DNA of 44,871 bases from Treponema sp. UBA6367 (GTDB lineage: Bacteria; Spirochaetota; Spirochaetia; Treponematales; Treponemataceae): contig DJRF01000013.1 of the NCBI GenBank assembly GCA_002437725.1, positions 185,829-230,699 of the forward strand, given 5' to 3'. A program made the position numbers and the translations under genes. This document shows positions 15,431 to 23,780 of the stretch, piece by piece. The stretch's first letter is position 1, and every line of letters begins with the position of its first letter. The notes beneath the pieces are model-generated. The model had not been told where the DNA came from. It saw nothing but the letters and a program-made list of their open reading frames with translations, and ran no database searches.

Positions 15431-16756
15431 TTATTCCAGAATCGTAATTTCTACACGGCGGTTTCTTGCCTTTCCTTGAGGAGTTTCATTTGAGGCGACA
15501 GGTTTTCTGCCGCCACTTCCCTTGCAAATAAATCTGCCAGCTGCAATTCCCCGCTTTGAAAGTTCTGTGGCAATCGTTTTTGCACGTCTTTCAGAAAGTT
15601 CCTGTTCTCCTTTTGGATTTCCCGTGCTAGCCGTGTGCCCTTCCACAAGAAATTGCGAATTTGGAACTTCTTTTAAAATCTGTGCAATTTGATTAAGCCG
15701 CTGATTTTCGCCAGAAAGAAGTTCATCGCTATCTGCCTTAAACTGAAGATTCTGTATCGTCAGCCGAATACCAGCTTCCGTATTTTCAACAGTAATCGGT
15801 TTTTCAGTATCAGAAGGAGAAGGATTATTTAAAGTCGAACTAATTTTTCCAGAAATTGCGCCTTTAGTGCCTTTTGTTTGTGCAGGCTTAGGTTTTGAAA
15901 TAGATTCAACTTCTTCGCTCGTAAGTTTTGCGACACGCTGCAAAGTCGGTAAAATTTTGCTGCGGTCAACCGCCGGTGGATACTCCGTAAACAGCGAAAT
16001 TGTTCCCTTAAAAGAAACCTGTTTTCCATCTGCATACAAAAAAGTTTCATCAACAGAGTCGCGAACAACAATGGCATTTCCGCTTTGCTTGCTGATAAAC
16101 ATCGTAGCGGAATGTTTGCCATTCGCACTTTTAAGCTGCTTGTCTCCGCCAAAATCAAAGTAAGAAATTCCGTATCTTGTAGCCCAATTCGCCGCAAGAA
16201 CGTAAACTTCTTCGCCGTGGAAAGATTCATCTCTAAGGTAGGTGTATTCAATCGTCATAGGAATTTTAGTCATAATTCCTTTGTACAAAGGGTCAACCGC
16301 TCGCTCTGCTTTTGAAATCCATTTTTCGCCAATTTTTATTTTTTCGGCAGGAAAAGCCGGAAAACTTCTAAAACTTGGGTAGCCGTTATCTTCAATCATA
16401 AAAAGCTGGCCATCGCTCGTTATTCTAAAAGAAGAAGGAATAGAATCATGAATGCCTTCTCCAACATCGTTAAAACCGCGGCGAGTACCTTCTTCCACAA
16501 AAAAACTTCCGTCGTAATAGGAATCTAAAGGATTTGCATTTGCAGGTGGCGTCGCCCTTGAAATAAAAGAACGCACCTCGCGGCTTACAAGACCCGTATA
16601 TTTCCCATTGTCATAGCGGCGCAAATCCGTGCGCTCCACAAGATAGTAATTTCTGCTTCCGTTATAGCTGAATTTTACGCTTTCCCCCATCGTTTGAGCG
16701 TACATCCCGTAAAAAACAAAAAAATAAAAAATCCCAAAAAAATAAAATCGCTTCAT
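15431..16756 (-). CDS. OmpA-family envelope protein
   Basis: A 441-aa exported protein with a signal peptide (about 1-21, cleavage near YAQT). A beta-rich region of about 270 residues of unknown fold is followed by a low-complexity linker (about 280-320, rich in Ser, Lys and Pro) and a C-terminal OmpA peptidoglycan-binding domain (about 330-441). In the OmpA domain, LQFKADSDELL, FLVEGHTASTG, LSERRAKTIATELSKRGI and GKARNRRVEITI match the family, including the Asp/Arg pair that holds diaminopimelate. It is likely periplasmic or outer-membrane attached and tethered to the cell wall. A TATAAT box lies at 16774-16779 (minus strand). Confidence 0.88.
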   Translation of the reverse strand: MKRFYFFGIFYFFVFYGMYAQTMGESVKFSYNGSRNYYLVERTDLRRYDNGKYTGLVSREVRSFISRATPPANANPLDSYYDGSFFVEEGTRRGFNDVGEGIHDSIPSSFRITSDGQLFMIEDNGYPSFRSFPAFPAEKIKIGEKWISKAERAVDPLYKGIMTKIPMTIEYTYLRDESFHGEEVYVLAANWATRYGISYFDFGGDKQLKSANGKHSATMFISKQSGNAIVVRDSVDETFLYADGKQVSFKGTISLFTEYPPAVDRSKILPTLQRVAKLTSEEVESISKPKPAQTKGTKGAISGKISSTLNNPSPSDTEKPITVENTEAGIRLTIQNLQFKADSDELLSGENQRLNQIAQILKEVPNSQFLVEGHTASTGNPKGEQELSERRAKTIATELSKRGIAAGRFICKGSGGRKPVASNETPQGKARNRRVEITILE

Positions 16757-16826
16757 TTGAAATACCTGTTTTCATTATACTCCAAAAGGCTTATTTTGCT
16801 AGGAAAAATCAAATAGAATAAAAAAA

Positions 16827-16916
16827 GGAGGGGAAAAGCCTTTCCCCTAGGCTCAGCCACTCCGTGTCTTCGCCATACCCCATTCTCCTAGGGGCTGTGC
16901 CCCTAAGACCCCCCAG
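16827..16916. repeat. GC-rich hairpin repeat
   Basis: A G+C-rich patch in AT-rich surroundings contains two hairpins: GGGGAAAAGCCTTTCCCC (16830-16847) and AGGGGCTGTGCCCCT (16890-16904). A related GGGGAAGGCTTTCCCC occurs at 28536-28551. Both lie beside broken mobile or accessory genes. Confidence 0.5.
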
Positions 16917-16918
16917 TG

Positions 16919-17161
16919 CTATAACAGCTCTTGTGTATGAAAAAATAAAACCTTCAACCTATAATCGTCATCATACATGCAGGAGCGTTTTCCAAACTGA
17001 TGCTGCTTTGGAGACAGCCGCATCTTTACCCTGTTATAGATTATGCGTCTTATAATAGCCATGTTATCGGCTGTGTTCCTGTCAGGGAACGGCTTGGCTG
17101 CAAGGACATAATCACAGGATTTCTTTATTATTTTTTCACAAATCGCCTTCAGGCACATCAA
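16919..17161 (-). pseudogene. ISAs1-type transposase relic
   Basis: An open frame of 80 codons reads ICEKIIKKSCDYVLAAK (compare the ISAs1 pattern CQK.I.EKII.KGGDYVLALK). It then jumps to a C-terminal segment with IIYNRVKM and YDDDYRLKVL, which normally lies more than 100 residues later. The middle, with a catalytic Glu region, is therefore deleted. Upstream on the same strand the preceding DAMG-like coding sequence appears frameshifted (to about 17195). From 17200 to 17290 I see nothing further that can be named. Confidence 0.65.
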
Positions 17162-17292
17162 TCGCGTCTGGCGTGATTACCGCGTTTTTTTATTTTCAGC
17201 ATACCAAGTACTCAGAACAGCCTGTTATCATATTTGAATTCCTGTGTAAATTTCTTTTCATGCAGAAGACCTGTGTGCCATAATTTGTACGC

Positions 17293-17320
17293 TTGTTTTT
17301 TTATCTGACTAAATTATAAT
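17293..17320 (+). promoter_or_regulatory. Promoter for the DUF4160/DUF2442 pair
   Basis: TTGTTT (17293-17298), a 16-bp spacer and a perfect TATAAT (17315-17320) precede the DUF4160 start by 6 nt, leaving no room for a ribosome-binding site. Confidence 0.6.
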
Positions 17321-17326
17321 AAAATT

Positions 17327-17554
17327 ATGTCGACTGTTTTAAACGAAAATGGTTACAGATTTTTCTTTTTCTCGAATGAAGGAAATCCTTTAGAGCCTTG
17401 TCATATTCATGTTAGAAAACATGGGGCTTTGGCAAAATTTTGGATAGGTGATATTCAATGTTCTTTAGCTGAAAATATCGGTTTCACAGCAAAAGAGTTA
17501 AAAGAAATTGAATCTATTGTTAATAAAAATATTTTAAAAATAAAGGGGGTTTGA
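17327..17554 (+). CDS. DUF4160 protein
   Basis: A 75-aa protein matching the DUF4160 pattern: the N-terminal G-YRFFFFSNEGNP, then CHIHVRKHG (about 27-35), then a basic or aromatic KFWI segment. Members are small cytosolic proteins usually paired with DUF2442, and the pair is often suspected to be a toxin-antitoxin module; neither activity nor toxicity is established. The start is set by the family N-terminus. The gene has no ribosome-binding site and sits 6 nt from a TATAAT box. Confidence 0.85.
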   Translation: MSTVLNENGYRFFFFSNEGNPLEPCHIHVRKHGALAKFWIGDIQCSLAENIGFTAKELKEIESIVNKNILKIKGV

Positions 17555-17555
17555 A

Positions 17556-17822
17556 ATGGATATTTCTTTGAATAATGCTAAGGCTCAAAAGGTTTGGACG
17601 GACAAAGAAAATTTATGGCTTCTTTTGGTTGATGGGCGGCAACTTTCAGTTCCTTTAGTTTTTTTTCCAAATCTTTCTGCTGCATCCCAAGAAGATTTGA
17701 GTCATTATGAATTGAGCGGTGGTGGACTAGGAATTCATTGGGATTCTTTAGATGAAGATTTGTATGTTCCGAATTTATTGCTGGGAATTACTGATATAAA
17801 CCGAATTGGAAGAAGAGCCTAA
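17556..17822 (+). CDS. DUF2442 protein
   Basis: An 88-aa protein of the DUF2442 family, with LWLLLVDGRQLSVPLVFFP (about 21-39) and the diagnostic IHWDSLDEDLYVPNLL (about 60-75). It starts 1 bp after the DUF4160 stop, with AAGGGGG upstream, so the two are co-translated. In two-gene cassettes this is generally the partner that binds DNA or the other protein, but that is inference. A strong terminator follows. Confidence 0.87.
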   Translation: MDISLNNAKAQKVWTDKENLWLLLVDGRQLSVPLVFFPNLSAASQEDLSHYELSGGGLGIHWDSLDEDLYVPNLLLGITDINRIGRRA

Positions 17823-17854
17823 TTTTGTTTTAAAGGTGAATTTCTCTAAAAATA

Positions 17855-17889
17855 AAAAGCAGATATTGAAAAACAATATCTGCTTTTTT
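17855..17889 (+). terminator. Rho-independent terminator
   Basis: AAAAGCAGATATTG and CAATATCTGCTTTT form a perfect 14-bp stem with an AAAAA loop, followed by more T. The flanking A and T runs would let it act in both directions, serving the DUF2442 gene and the convergent ppdK. Confidence 0.88.
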
Positions 17890-17906
17890 AGTCTAACAGC
17901 CTGTAT

Positions 17907-17934
17907 ACGCTGCAAGCCTTGCGGTTTGCAGCGT
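17907..17934 (-). terminator. Hairpin after ppdK
   Basis: ACGCTGCAA and TTGCAGCGT form a 9-bp stem just beyond the ppdK stop. There is no T-run after it; it may protect the 3' end or assist the hairpin at 17855. Confidence 0.45.
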
Positions 17935-17941
17935 GTCATAA

Positions 17942-20629
17942 CTATTTATTAGCTTTAATTACAGCCTGTGCGCCAGCAAGACGAGCAGCTGGTACGCGGA
18001 ATGGTGAGCATGAAACATAGTTCAAGCCAAGCTTGTAGCAAAGTGCGATAGAAGCTGGGTCACCACCGTGTTCACCACAGATTCCAAGGTGAAGATCTGC
18101 TTTTACAGAGCGTCCCTTTTCTTCTGCAAGACCAATCATTACGCCAACACCATCTTCGTCCAAAGTCTTGAATGGATCCTGAAGAAGAATCTTCTGATCC
18201 AAGTAAGAATCGATGAACTTAGAGTAGTCATCGCGGCTAAAGCCGAATGTTGTCTGTGTAAGGTCGTTTGTACCGAATGAGAAGAAGTCTGCGTATTCAG
18301 CGATTTTGTCTGCTGTCGCTGCGGCACGTGGGAATTCAATCATAGAACCAATCTGGAACTTCAATGAAGTCTTTTCAGATTCGTTTACTTTTGCGATTAC
18401 AGCTTCAGCCTGAGCGCGAATCTGTTTCAATTCAGCAAAAGTAGTTACGTTTGGAATCATGATGCGAACGTCGTGCTTAAGACCTTCTTTTTCAGCCTGA
18501 GCTGTTGCCAAAGCAATAGCTTCAACCTGCATTTCATAGATTTCTGGGTATGTAATTGCAAGACGGCAACCGCGGTGTCCAAGCATTGGGTTGTGTTCGT
18601 TCAATTCAGAGTATTTCTTTTCGATGAAGTCAACCTTTACACCAAGTTTTTTAGCCAAAGCTTTTGCCAATGCTGGTGTTTCAGCCTGAACGAATTCGTT
18701 CAACGGTGGGTCCAAAAGACGGATTGTTACAGCGCGTCCTTCCATTGTCTTGATGATGTTATAGAAGTCTTTCTTTTGAAGTGGAAGAATTGCAGCAAGA
18801 TTAGCTTTTCTTTCTTCTGTTGAATCAGAAATAATCATCTTCTGGAAAGAAGTAAGTTTTGGTTCTTCAAAGAACATGTGTTCTGTACGGCAAAGACCAA
18901 TGCCAGCTGCGCCAAAGCGGAATGCCTGTGGAGCTTCGTTCTGTTCTGCGTTAGCAAGAACTTCGAACCCTTTAACAGTTTTTCCAGATGGAGTTGTGCG
19001 AACTGAAGCAGCGCGAACTTCATCAGCCCAGCCAAGGAATGTTTCAAGGTCGCCAGAAACAGCTGCTGGAGTTACAGGAATTACTTCACCATATACGTTA
19101 CCTGTTGAACCATCGATAGAAATAAAGTCACCTTTCTTGAATTTCTTTCCACCGATTGTAACAGAATCTTTTCCATTGAATACAACATCTGAACAACCGC
19201 AAACACAAGGAGTTCCCATACCACGAGCTACAACGGCAGCGTGTGATGTTCGTCCACCTGTAGAAGTCAAGATACCCTGAGCAACGTACATACCTGCGAT
19301 GTCATCTGGAGAAGTTTCCTTGCGAACAAGCATGACTTTCTTGCCAGCCTTGTCCCATTCAACAGCTTCTTCTGCTGTGAATACAATCTGACCACAACCA
19401 GCTCCAGGAGAAGCGTTAAGCGCAGAAGCCAAAGGTTTTGCTGATTTAAGAGCCTTTGAATCAAACTGTGGGTGGAGCAACTGGTCAAGCTGATCTGGCT
19501 TTACGCGGAGAAGAGCTTCTTCTTTTGTAATCATTCCTTCGCCAACCATGTCTACAGCCATTTTTACAGCTGCTGGACCTGTTCGTTTACCGTTGCGGCA
19601 CTGAAGCATGAAGAGTTTTCCTTCCTGAACAGTGAATTCCATGTCCTGCATATCGCGGTAATGAGCTTCAAGTCGGTCGCGGATTGTAGAAATTTCCTTG
19701 AAGATTTCTGGCTGCTGTTTTTCAAGGGCAGAAATATCCATTGGAGTGCGGATACCAGCTACAACGTCTTCACCCTGAGCGTTGATAAGGTATTCAGCCA
19801 TAAAGTGGTTTTCACCAGTAGAAGGGTCGCGAGAGAATGCAACACCAGTTCCAGAAGTTTCACCCATGTTTCCGAAAACCATTGCCATAACAGTTACAGC
19901 AGTTCCCTTGATAACATTTTCGTCAATATTGTTGAGTTTGCGGTAAATGATAGCACGTTCGTTCATCCAAGAACCAAATACAGCGCCAATAGCAGCCCAC
20001 ATCTGATCTTTTGGATTCTGAGGGAAATCTTCACCCTTTTCTTTTTTGTACATGTCTTTGTACTTAGAAACGATTGTCTGAAGTTCTTCAGTTGTAAGTT
20101 CAGTGTCTTCTTTGATTCCACGAACTGCTTTTACTTCATCAATGATTGCTTCAAATTTGTCGTGGTCAACGCCCATTGCAACGTTTCCGAACATCTGGAT
20201 AAAGCGGCGGTAAGCGTCCCATGCAAAGCGAGGGTTATTTGTTTTGTTGGCAAGACCAACAACTGATTTATCGTTAAGACCAAGGTTGAGGATTGTATCC
20301 ATCATACCAGGCATAGATTCAGCGGCACCAGAACGAACTGATACAAGAAGAGGATCGTTTTCATCGCCAAGTTTTTTGCCGAATACAGTTTCGAGTTTGT
20401 TAAGATATTCATCAACCTGAGCAGCAAGACCATCAGGATATTTTCTTCCCAATTTGTAATATTCCTGACAAACGTCGATAGAAATTGTAAATCCAGGTGG
20501 AACTGGAAGACTTAAAGGAGCCTTTGCCATCTGAGCAAGGTTAGCGCCTTTACCACCAAGGATTGGACGCATTGATTCATCACCTTCAGCGTCACCGTTA
20601 CCGAAAAAGTAAACATACTTTGTAGCCAT
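17942..20629 (-). CDS. ppdK: Pyruvate, phosphate dikinase
   Basis: An 895-aa enzyme, a typical length, that interconverts pyruvate + ATP + Pi with phosphoenolpyruvate + AMP + PPi. The N-terminal ATP-grasp domain begins with GGKGANLAQM (about 25-34). The central swivelling domain has the phospho-His motif TSTGGRTSHAAVVARGMG (about 455-472). The C-terminal TIM barrel has GAAGIGLCRTEHMF (about 565-578) and the catalytic FGTNDLTQ and GICGEHGGDP segments near the end. It is probably a major glycolytic enzyme, as in other treponemes using PPi-linked steps. Codon usage is more regular than in its neighbours and the promoter is near consensus, both consistent with high expression. Confidence 0.98.
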   Translation of the reverse strand: MATKYVYFFGNGDAEGDESMRPILGGKGANLAQMAKAPLSLPVPPGFTISIDVCQEYYKLGRKYPDGLAAQVDEYLNKLETVFGKKLGDENDPLLVSVRSGAAESMPGMMDTILNLGLNDKSVVGLANKTNNPRFAWDAYRRFIQMFGNVAMGVDHDKFEAIIDEVKAVRGIKEDTELTTEELQTIVSKYKDMYKKEKGEDFPQNPKDQMWAAIGAVFGSWMNERAIIYRKLNNIDENVIKGTAVTVMAMVFGNMGETSGTGVAFSRDPSTGENHFMAEYLINAQGEDVVAGIRTPMDISALEKQQPEIFKEISTIRDRLEAHYRDMQDMEFTVQEGKLFMLQCRNGKRTGPAAVKMAVDMVGEGMITKEEALLRVKPDQLDQLLHPQFDSKALKSAKPLASALNASPGAGCGQIVFTAEEAVEWDKAGKKVMLVRKETSPDDIAGMYVAQGILTSTGGRTSHAAVVARGMGTPCVCGCSDVVFNGKDSVTIGGKKFKKGDFISIDGSTGNVYGEVIPVTPAAVSGDLETFLGWADEVRAASVRTTPSGKTVKGFEVLANAEQNEAPQAFRFGAAGIGLCRTEHMFFEEPKLTSFQKMIISDSTEERKANLAAILPLQKKDFYNIIKTMEGRAVTIRLLDPPLNEFVQAETPALAKALAKKLGVKVDFIEKKYSELNEHNPMLGHRGCRLAITYPEIYEMQVEAIALATAQAEKEGLKHDVRIMIPNVTTFAELKQIRAQAEAVIAKVNESEKTSLKFQIGSMIEFPRAAATADKIAEYADFFSFGTNDLTQTTFGFSRDDYSKFIDSYLDQKILLQDPFKTLDEDGVGVMIGLAEEKGRSVKADLHLGICGEHGGDPASIALCYKLGLNYVSCSPFRVPAARLAGAQAVIKANK

Positions 20630-20744
20630 TGATTTTTACTCCAAAAGAGATAGATATTTTGATATTTCTAAAAATTAGAAATGTCGTCGAGTTTAAAGTC
20701 ATTTGAATGGCACGACTAAAAACTTCGCATTTTTTGTATCAATA

Positions 20745-20773
20745 ATAGTACATTTTATACGTTTTACTGTCAA
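20745..20773 (-). promoter_or_regulatory. Sigma-70-type promoter of ppdK
   Basis: On the minus strand a perfect TTGACA (20768-20773), a 17-bp spacer and TACTAT (20745-20750) lie about 115 bp upstream of the ppdK start. An ATTTCTAA/TTAGAAAT hairpin sits in the leader near 20665-20683. Confidence 0.8.
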
Positions 20774-20813
20774 TTAGCGGAAAACAAACAATTATAAGCG
20801 AGTTTTTTATAGA

Positions 20814-21018
20814 TAGCCCGAACTTCGAGTTTTTAGAAAGAGAATAAAAGCGTAAACGAATTTATAATTTGTGAAGATTTTGTGCGATAAGACCAGTTAA
20901 GGTTGCATAGCAACTCAAATCAACCCAAACGAAGTGAGAGCACAACCATCGGTAACAAATTGTAAATTCGTTGAGAGCGTTTTTTTCACAATTTATAAAA
21001 AACTCGACATTTGGGCTA
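20814..21018 (+). repeat. MITE-like element, full copy C
   Basis: This 205-bp copy has the same length as copy B. It starts TAGCCCGAACTTCGAG and ends CTCGACATTTGGGCTA. Terminal arms of about 65 bp are imperfect inverted repeats; TA borders lie at 20814-20815 and 21017-21018. The right border TAG (minus strand) is the stop codon of the CmpB-like gene. With the ppdK promoter it accounts for the gap at 20630-21015. Confidence 0.92.
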
Positions 21019-21933
21019 TTTAGAATTCTTTTTTTGCAAAAGGCTGTTTTTCTTTTCTTCCAAGGAATCTTTAATTTTTTGCTTTATTAATGCAAGGGAA
21101 TCTTTATAAGTTTTGCTTTTCATGGTTGGAAAGTGTTTCATAAAAGATTCTGCTATGCGATGATGCCTGCTTGCGTAGTCAAGGTTTGCCAGAAAATTAG
21201 AGCTATACTTTTCCCGGTGAAGAGCAACGTTTTCTTTTACAGAATTAATCATGTCTGAAATGCTGGCGCTTTTAAACCATGATTCGTTTTGAAACCTTTC
21301 TTTTAGATTTTCTTCAAAATCCTTGATTCTGGCAATGTAAACGCTAAAGTCAACAAGCTTGTGAACAGAAGCGACTAAATCGACAATAAAAACTGCTCCA
21401 AAAATATCTCTTGCAAGGTTCAGGTACAAATCTGGAATCATGGAAAGCACTTTTTGAATTAAAGGCTGTACAAAGTAGATTACAAGAACTGCAAGAATTC
21501 CAAACATTGTAGAATTTAGCAAGCAAACGCGTCCTTTTATATTCAAAGGAATCGTATGATTTTTTATGGTAATTTTATGGTTTGAATAATCCCACCAGGT
21601 TGTGTGGAACATTTTTTCAAGAGCCCAGCCGCCAATGTATTCGACGATTGTGCAAAAAAACATTCCGCTACAAAAAAGAACCCACAGAGGACTTTGCAGG
21701 CATTTTGGTAAAGAAAGCATTACAATTCCGCCAAATCCGTAAATTGGACAAAGGGGACCGTGTAAAAATCCTCGGTTTACAAATTTGTGCTCGTGAAAAA
21801 TGCCGACGTACAGAACTTCGGAAATCCATCCGATTACGCTGAATGTTAAAAAAACTAAAAATGCTTTTGAAAGTTCTACAGATTGATACGGAACTTTTGT
21901 GTTGCTTAGCCATTGTGTAAGATTTTCTATCAT
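21016..21933 (-). CDS. CmpB-like membrane protein (putative ABC-transporter type IV, PF06541)
   Basis: A 305-aa polytopic membrane protein. The family motifs SVIGWISEVLYVGI (about 32-45), FVNRGFLHGPLCPIYGFGG (about 51-69), EYIGGWALEKMFHTTWWDYS (about 98-117) and GRVCLLNSTMFG (about 134-145) are well kept. Five to six membrane segments are followed by a charged C-terminal tail of about 110 residues, which is longer than in many members. Despite the family name no transport function has been demonstrated. The stop codon TAG is formed by the border of the adjacent MITE, so the present C-terminus may have been set by that insertion. Confidence 0.85.
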   Translation of the reverse strand: MIENLTQWLSNTKVPYQSVELSKAFLVFLTFSVIGWISEVLYVGIFHEHKFVNRGFLHGPLCPIYGFGGIVMLSLPKCLQSPLWVLFCSGMFFCTIVEYIGGWALEKMFHTTWWDYSNHKITIKNHTIPLNIKGRVCLLNSTMFGILAVLVIYFVQPLIQKVLSMIPDLYLNLARDIFGAVFIVDLVASVHKLVDFSVYIARIKDFEENLKERFQNESWFKSASISDMINSVKENVALHREKYSSNFLANLDYASRHHRIAESFMKHFPTMKSKTYKDSLALIKQKIKDSLEEKKNSLLQKKNSK

Positions 21934-22052
21934 ATCTTACAGTTTAAACACAAAATGTCAGTATTGCAAATAAAAAGTATATAAGGTATTTTTATAATCT
22001 GTTTAGTTTGTTGCGAAAAGTTTGCCTTGCAAACTTAATTATGGGAGATTTT

Positions 22053-22910
22053 ATGACCCTTGAGGAAAAAGAAGAGATTCACAAAAAGTACAATCATGAT
22101 GAACTTCCTGCAATAAAGAATATTTTTTTCTATTTTTATGCATGTTTTATGAAGTTGTTCCTTTTTATCTTTTTTGGAACAGGAAGTGTTATTTTGGCAA
22201 TTCTTGTTTTTCCTTGGATAAAAATATTTGTTCACCCAAAGCGAAAGTTTCAAACAGAGGCAAGAAAGTTTGTATCTGCGACATTTAGAATGTTCATAAA
22301 CATGATGCGCGCAATAGGTGTTGTTGTTTTAAAAACAGAAGATAAGGAAGCCTTAAAAAATCTTCATTCAAAAGTAATCGTTGCGAATCATCCTTCGCTT
22401 TTGGATTTTGTTTTTATAATGTCCATGGTTCCTAACGCAAATTGTATTGTTCGCGGAGGTCTTACAAAAACTGTCCTTGCAGGTGTAATAAATCAGTGCT
22501 ATATAGTTAATTCCCTTGATTTTGATGAGCTTTGCAAACTGTGTAGTCAAACTTTACAAGATGGAAATAACGTTATAATTTTTCCAGAAGGAACGCGCAC
22601 GCCTAGACACGGCCATAACAATTATAAAAAGGGGGCTGCACGCATTGCGTATAATGCAAAGTGCGCAATTCAGCCGATTTTTATTGGTGGCAATGACAAA
22701 TACGGTCTTGGCAAACACGACCCTTTTTGGTCTTACAATCACACAGAGCGATATATTTACGATATAAAGCTTTTGCCAGAAATTGATGTGAATGAATACC
22801 TTGAACTTTCAGAGCCTATTGCGGCAAAGCGTTTAACCGAAAGAATGGAAAAGATTTTAACAGAATATATAGAAGAAAATAGCAAAAAATATGTAACAAA
22901 TATAGATTAA
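22053..22910 (+). CDS. PlsC-type lysophospholipid/acyl-ACP acyltransferase
   Basis: A 285-aa acyltransferase with one N-terminal membrane segment (about residues 22-52). The catalytic motif is NHPSLLD (H-x4-D, about 113-119), followed by IFPEGTR (about 181-187) and the QPIFIGGND segment. It should transfer an acyl chain to a hydroxyl acceptor; 1-acylglycerol-3-phosphate is the generic substrate. Because it leads a set of ACP, dehydratase and ketosynthase genes, it could equally attach a specialised acyl chain to a lipid, like the acyltransferases of aryl-polyene clusters (inference). I chose ATG 22053, with GGGAG 7 nt upstream, over the more upstream TTG 22008 and ATG 22041. Confidence 0.88.
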   Translation: MTLEEKEEIHKKYNHDELPAIKNIFFYFYACFMKLFLFIFFGTGSVILAILVFPWIKIFVHPKRKFQTEARKFVSATFRMFINMMRAIGVVVLKTEDKEALKNLHSKVIVANHPSLLDFVFIMSMVPNANCIVRGGLTKTVLAGVINQCYIVNSLDFDELCKLCSQTLQDGNNVIIFPEGTRTPRHGHNNYKKGAARIAYNAKCAIQPIFIGGNDKYGLGKHDPFWSYNHTERYIYDIKLLPEIDVNEYLELSEPIAAKRLTERMEKILTEYIEENSKKYVTNID

Positions 22911-22944
22911 AGTGCTTTTTAGTCTTTAAGACATTATCTGTGGG

Positions 22945-22973
22945 TTGATTTTGCTTTTTTATTTTTATATGAT
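22945..22973 (+). promoter_or_regulatory. Promoter before the ACP gene
   Basis: TTGATT (22945-22950), a 17-bp T-rich spacer and TATGAT (22968-22973) lie about 55 bp upstream of the ACP start, which also has a strong GAGGAAGG ribosome-binding site. Confidence 0.5.
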
Positions 22974-23026
22974 ATAAATATTCTTATTACTTATATAAAG
23001 TATTTTATATTGAGGAAGGTTTAGAA

Positions 23027-23275
23027 ATGTCAAAAGACGAAATTTTTGCAAAACTCAAAGAAATTCTTGTTTCAGAATTTGAAATTGATGAAGGAACAGT
23101 AACTCCAGAAGCAACCCTTTTTGATGACTTGGAACTTGATTCTATTGATTCTATTGATTTGATTCAGAAAATGAAGGAATTTATGCCTGCTGGTACAAAG
23201 TTTGATCCAGCAATTTTCAAGACAGTAAAGACTGTTCAGGATGTTGTTGATGCACTTGTTCCATACATGGGATAA
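23027..23275 (+). CDS. Acyl carrier protein
   Basis: An 82-aa acidic four-helix carrier protein. The phosphopantetheine attachment motif is LELDSIDSIDL, with Ser39 in the DSID sequence as the likely modified residue. The sequence is closer to the ACPs of pathway-specific (aryl-polyene or secondary type II FAS) systems than to housekeeping AcpP, which usually has DSLDTVEL. It has its own promoter-like sequence and is followed by a strong terminator, so it can be expressed at higher level than the genes after it. Confidence 0.92.
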   Translation: MSKDEIFAKLKEILVSEFEIDEGTVTPEATLFDDLELDSIDSIDLIQKMKEFMPAGTKFDPAIFKTVKTVQDVVDALVPYMG

Positions 23276-23320
23276 TTAAGGCTGTTTAGATTTCAGATTA
23301 TTGCTGATTTAAGTCAGGAA

Positions 23321-23362
23321 AAGCGTCGAAAAAGTCTTTAGACTAAAACGACGCTTTTTTTT
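23321..23362 (+). terminator. Rho-independent terminator after ACP
   Basis: AAGCGTCG (23321-23328) and CGACGCTT (23349-23356) pair, with an inner AGTC/GACT stem, followed by a run of T. It lies between the ACP gene and the ApeI-like gene and would reduce read-through. Confidence 0.85.
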
Positions 23363-23401
23363 CGACTAGAATTTTAAACAGTTTTTAAAATTGGAGAAAT
23401 T

Positions 23402-23770
23402 ATGGAAACAAATTTTCATAGCATAGAAAATGAAAAAATCCTTGAAAAAGAAGATAATAAGATTGCGCTAGAATTTATTATTCCGGAAGAAAGCGATTTT
23501 TTTGACGGGCATTTTCCTGAGTTCAAATTGCTTCCTGCCGTTGCGCAGTTTGAAGTTATAACAAGGTTTTCGCGAAAATATTTTGGAACTCAAAGATATA
23601 TTCCTTCCATAAAAAGAATAAAGTTTTCAGCGCCTATTAGACCTGATTCAAATATCAGATTGGATTTAGCAAAAAATGTTGCAAAAGGAACTGTTTCTTT
23701 CAATATGGCGGATGCCCAAAATGCAGAACACGTGTATTCTTCAGGTTCTTTTAGTATAATAGACGAATAG
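23402..23770 (+). CDS. ApeI-like 3-hydroxyacyl-ACP dehydratase (hotdog fold)
   Basis: A 122-aa hotdog protein. FDGHFPEFKLLPAVAQFEVI (about 38-57) corresponds to the FxGHFPxxPxLPGVVQ active-site segment of FabZ/ApeI dehydratases, with the catalytic His at about 41, although the Gly-Val of the consensus is Ala-Val here. RIKFSAPIRPDS (about 79-90) is the other typical segment. It probably dehydrates 3-hydroxyacyl-ACP during polyene or unsaturated chain assembly. It lies 2-10 bp from the following thioesterase and begins after a GGAG site. Confidence 0.8.
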   Translation: METNFHSIENEKILEKEDNKIALEFIIPEESDFFDGHFPEFKLLPAVAQFEVITRFSRKYFGTQRYIPSIKRIKFSAPIRPDSNIRLDLAKNVAKGTVSFNMADAQNAEHVYSSGSFSIIDE

Positions 23771-23780
23771 GGTGTTGAGA

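Noticed and set aside
19472..20266. Long (264-codon) frame antisense to ppdK
   Set aside because: It results from the biased codon use of the highly expressed ppdK on the other strand; there is no start context and the sequence is low in recognisable motifs.
20814..21018. Integron attC sites as an explanation for the dispersed repeat
   Set aside because: Treponemes can carry integrons, and the element is palindromic with GTT and AAC motifs, but copies flank housekeeping genes in mixed orientation, have TA borders and lack an array of single-gene cassettes or an integrase.
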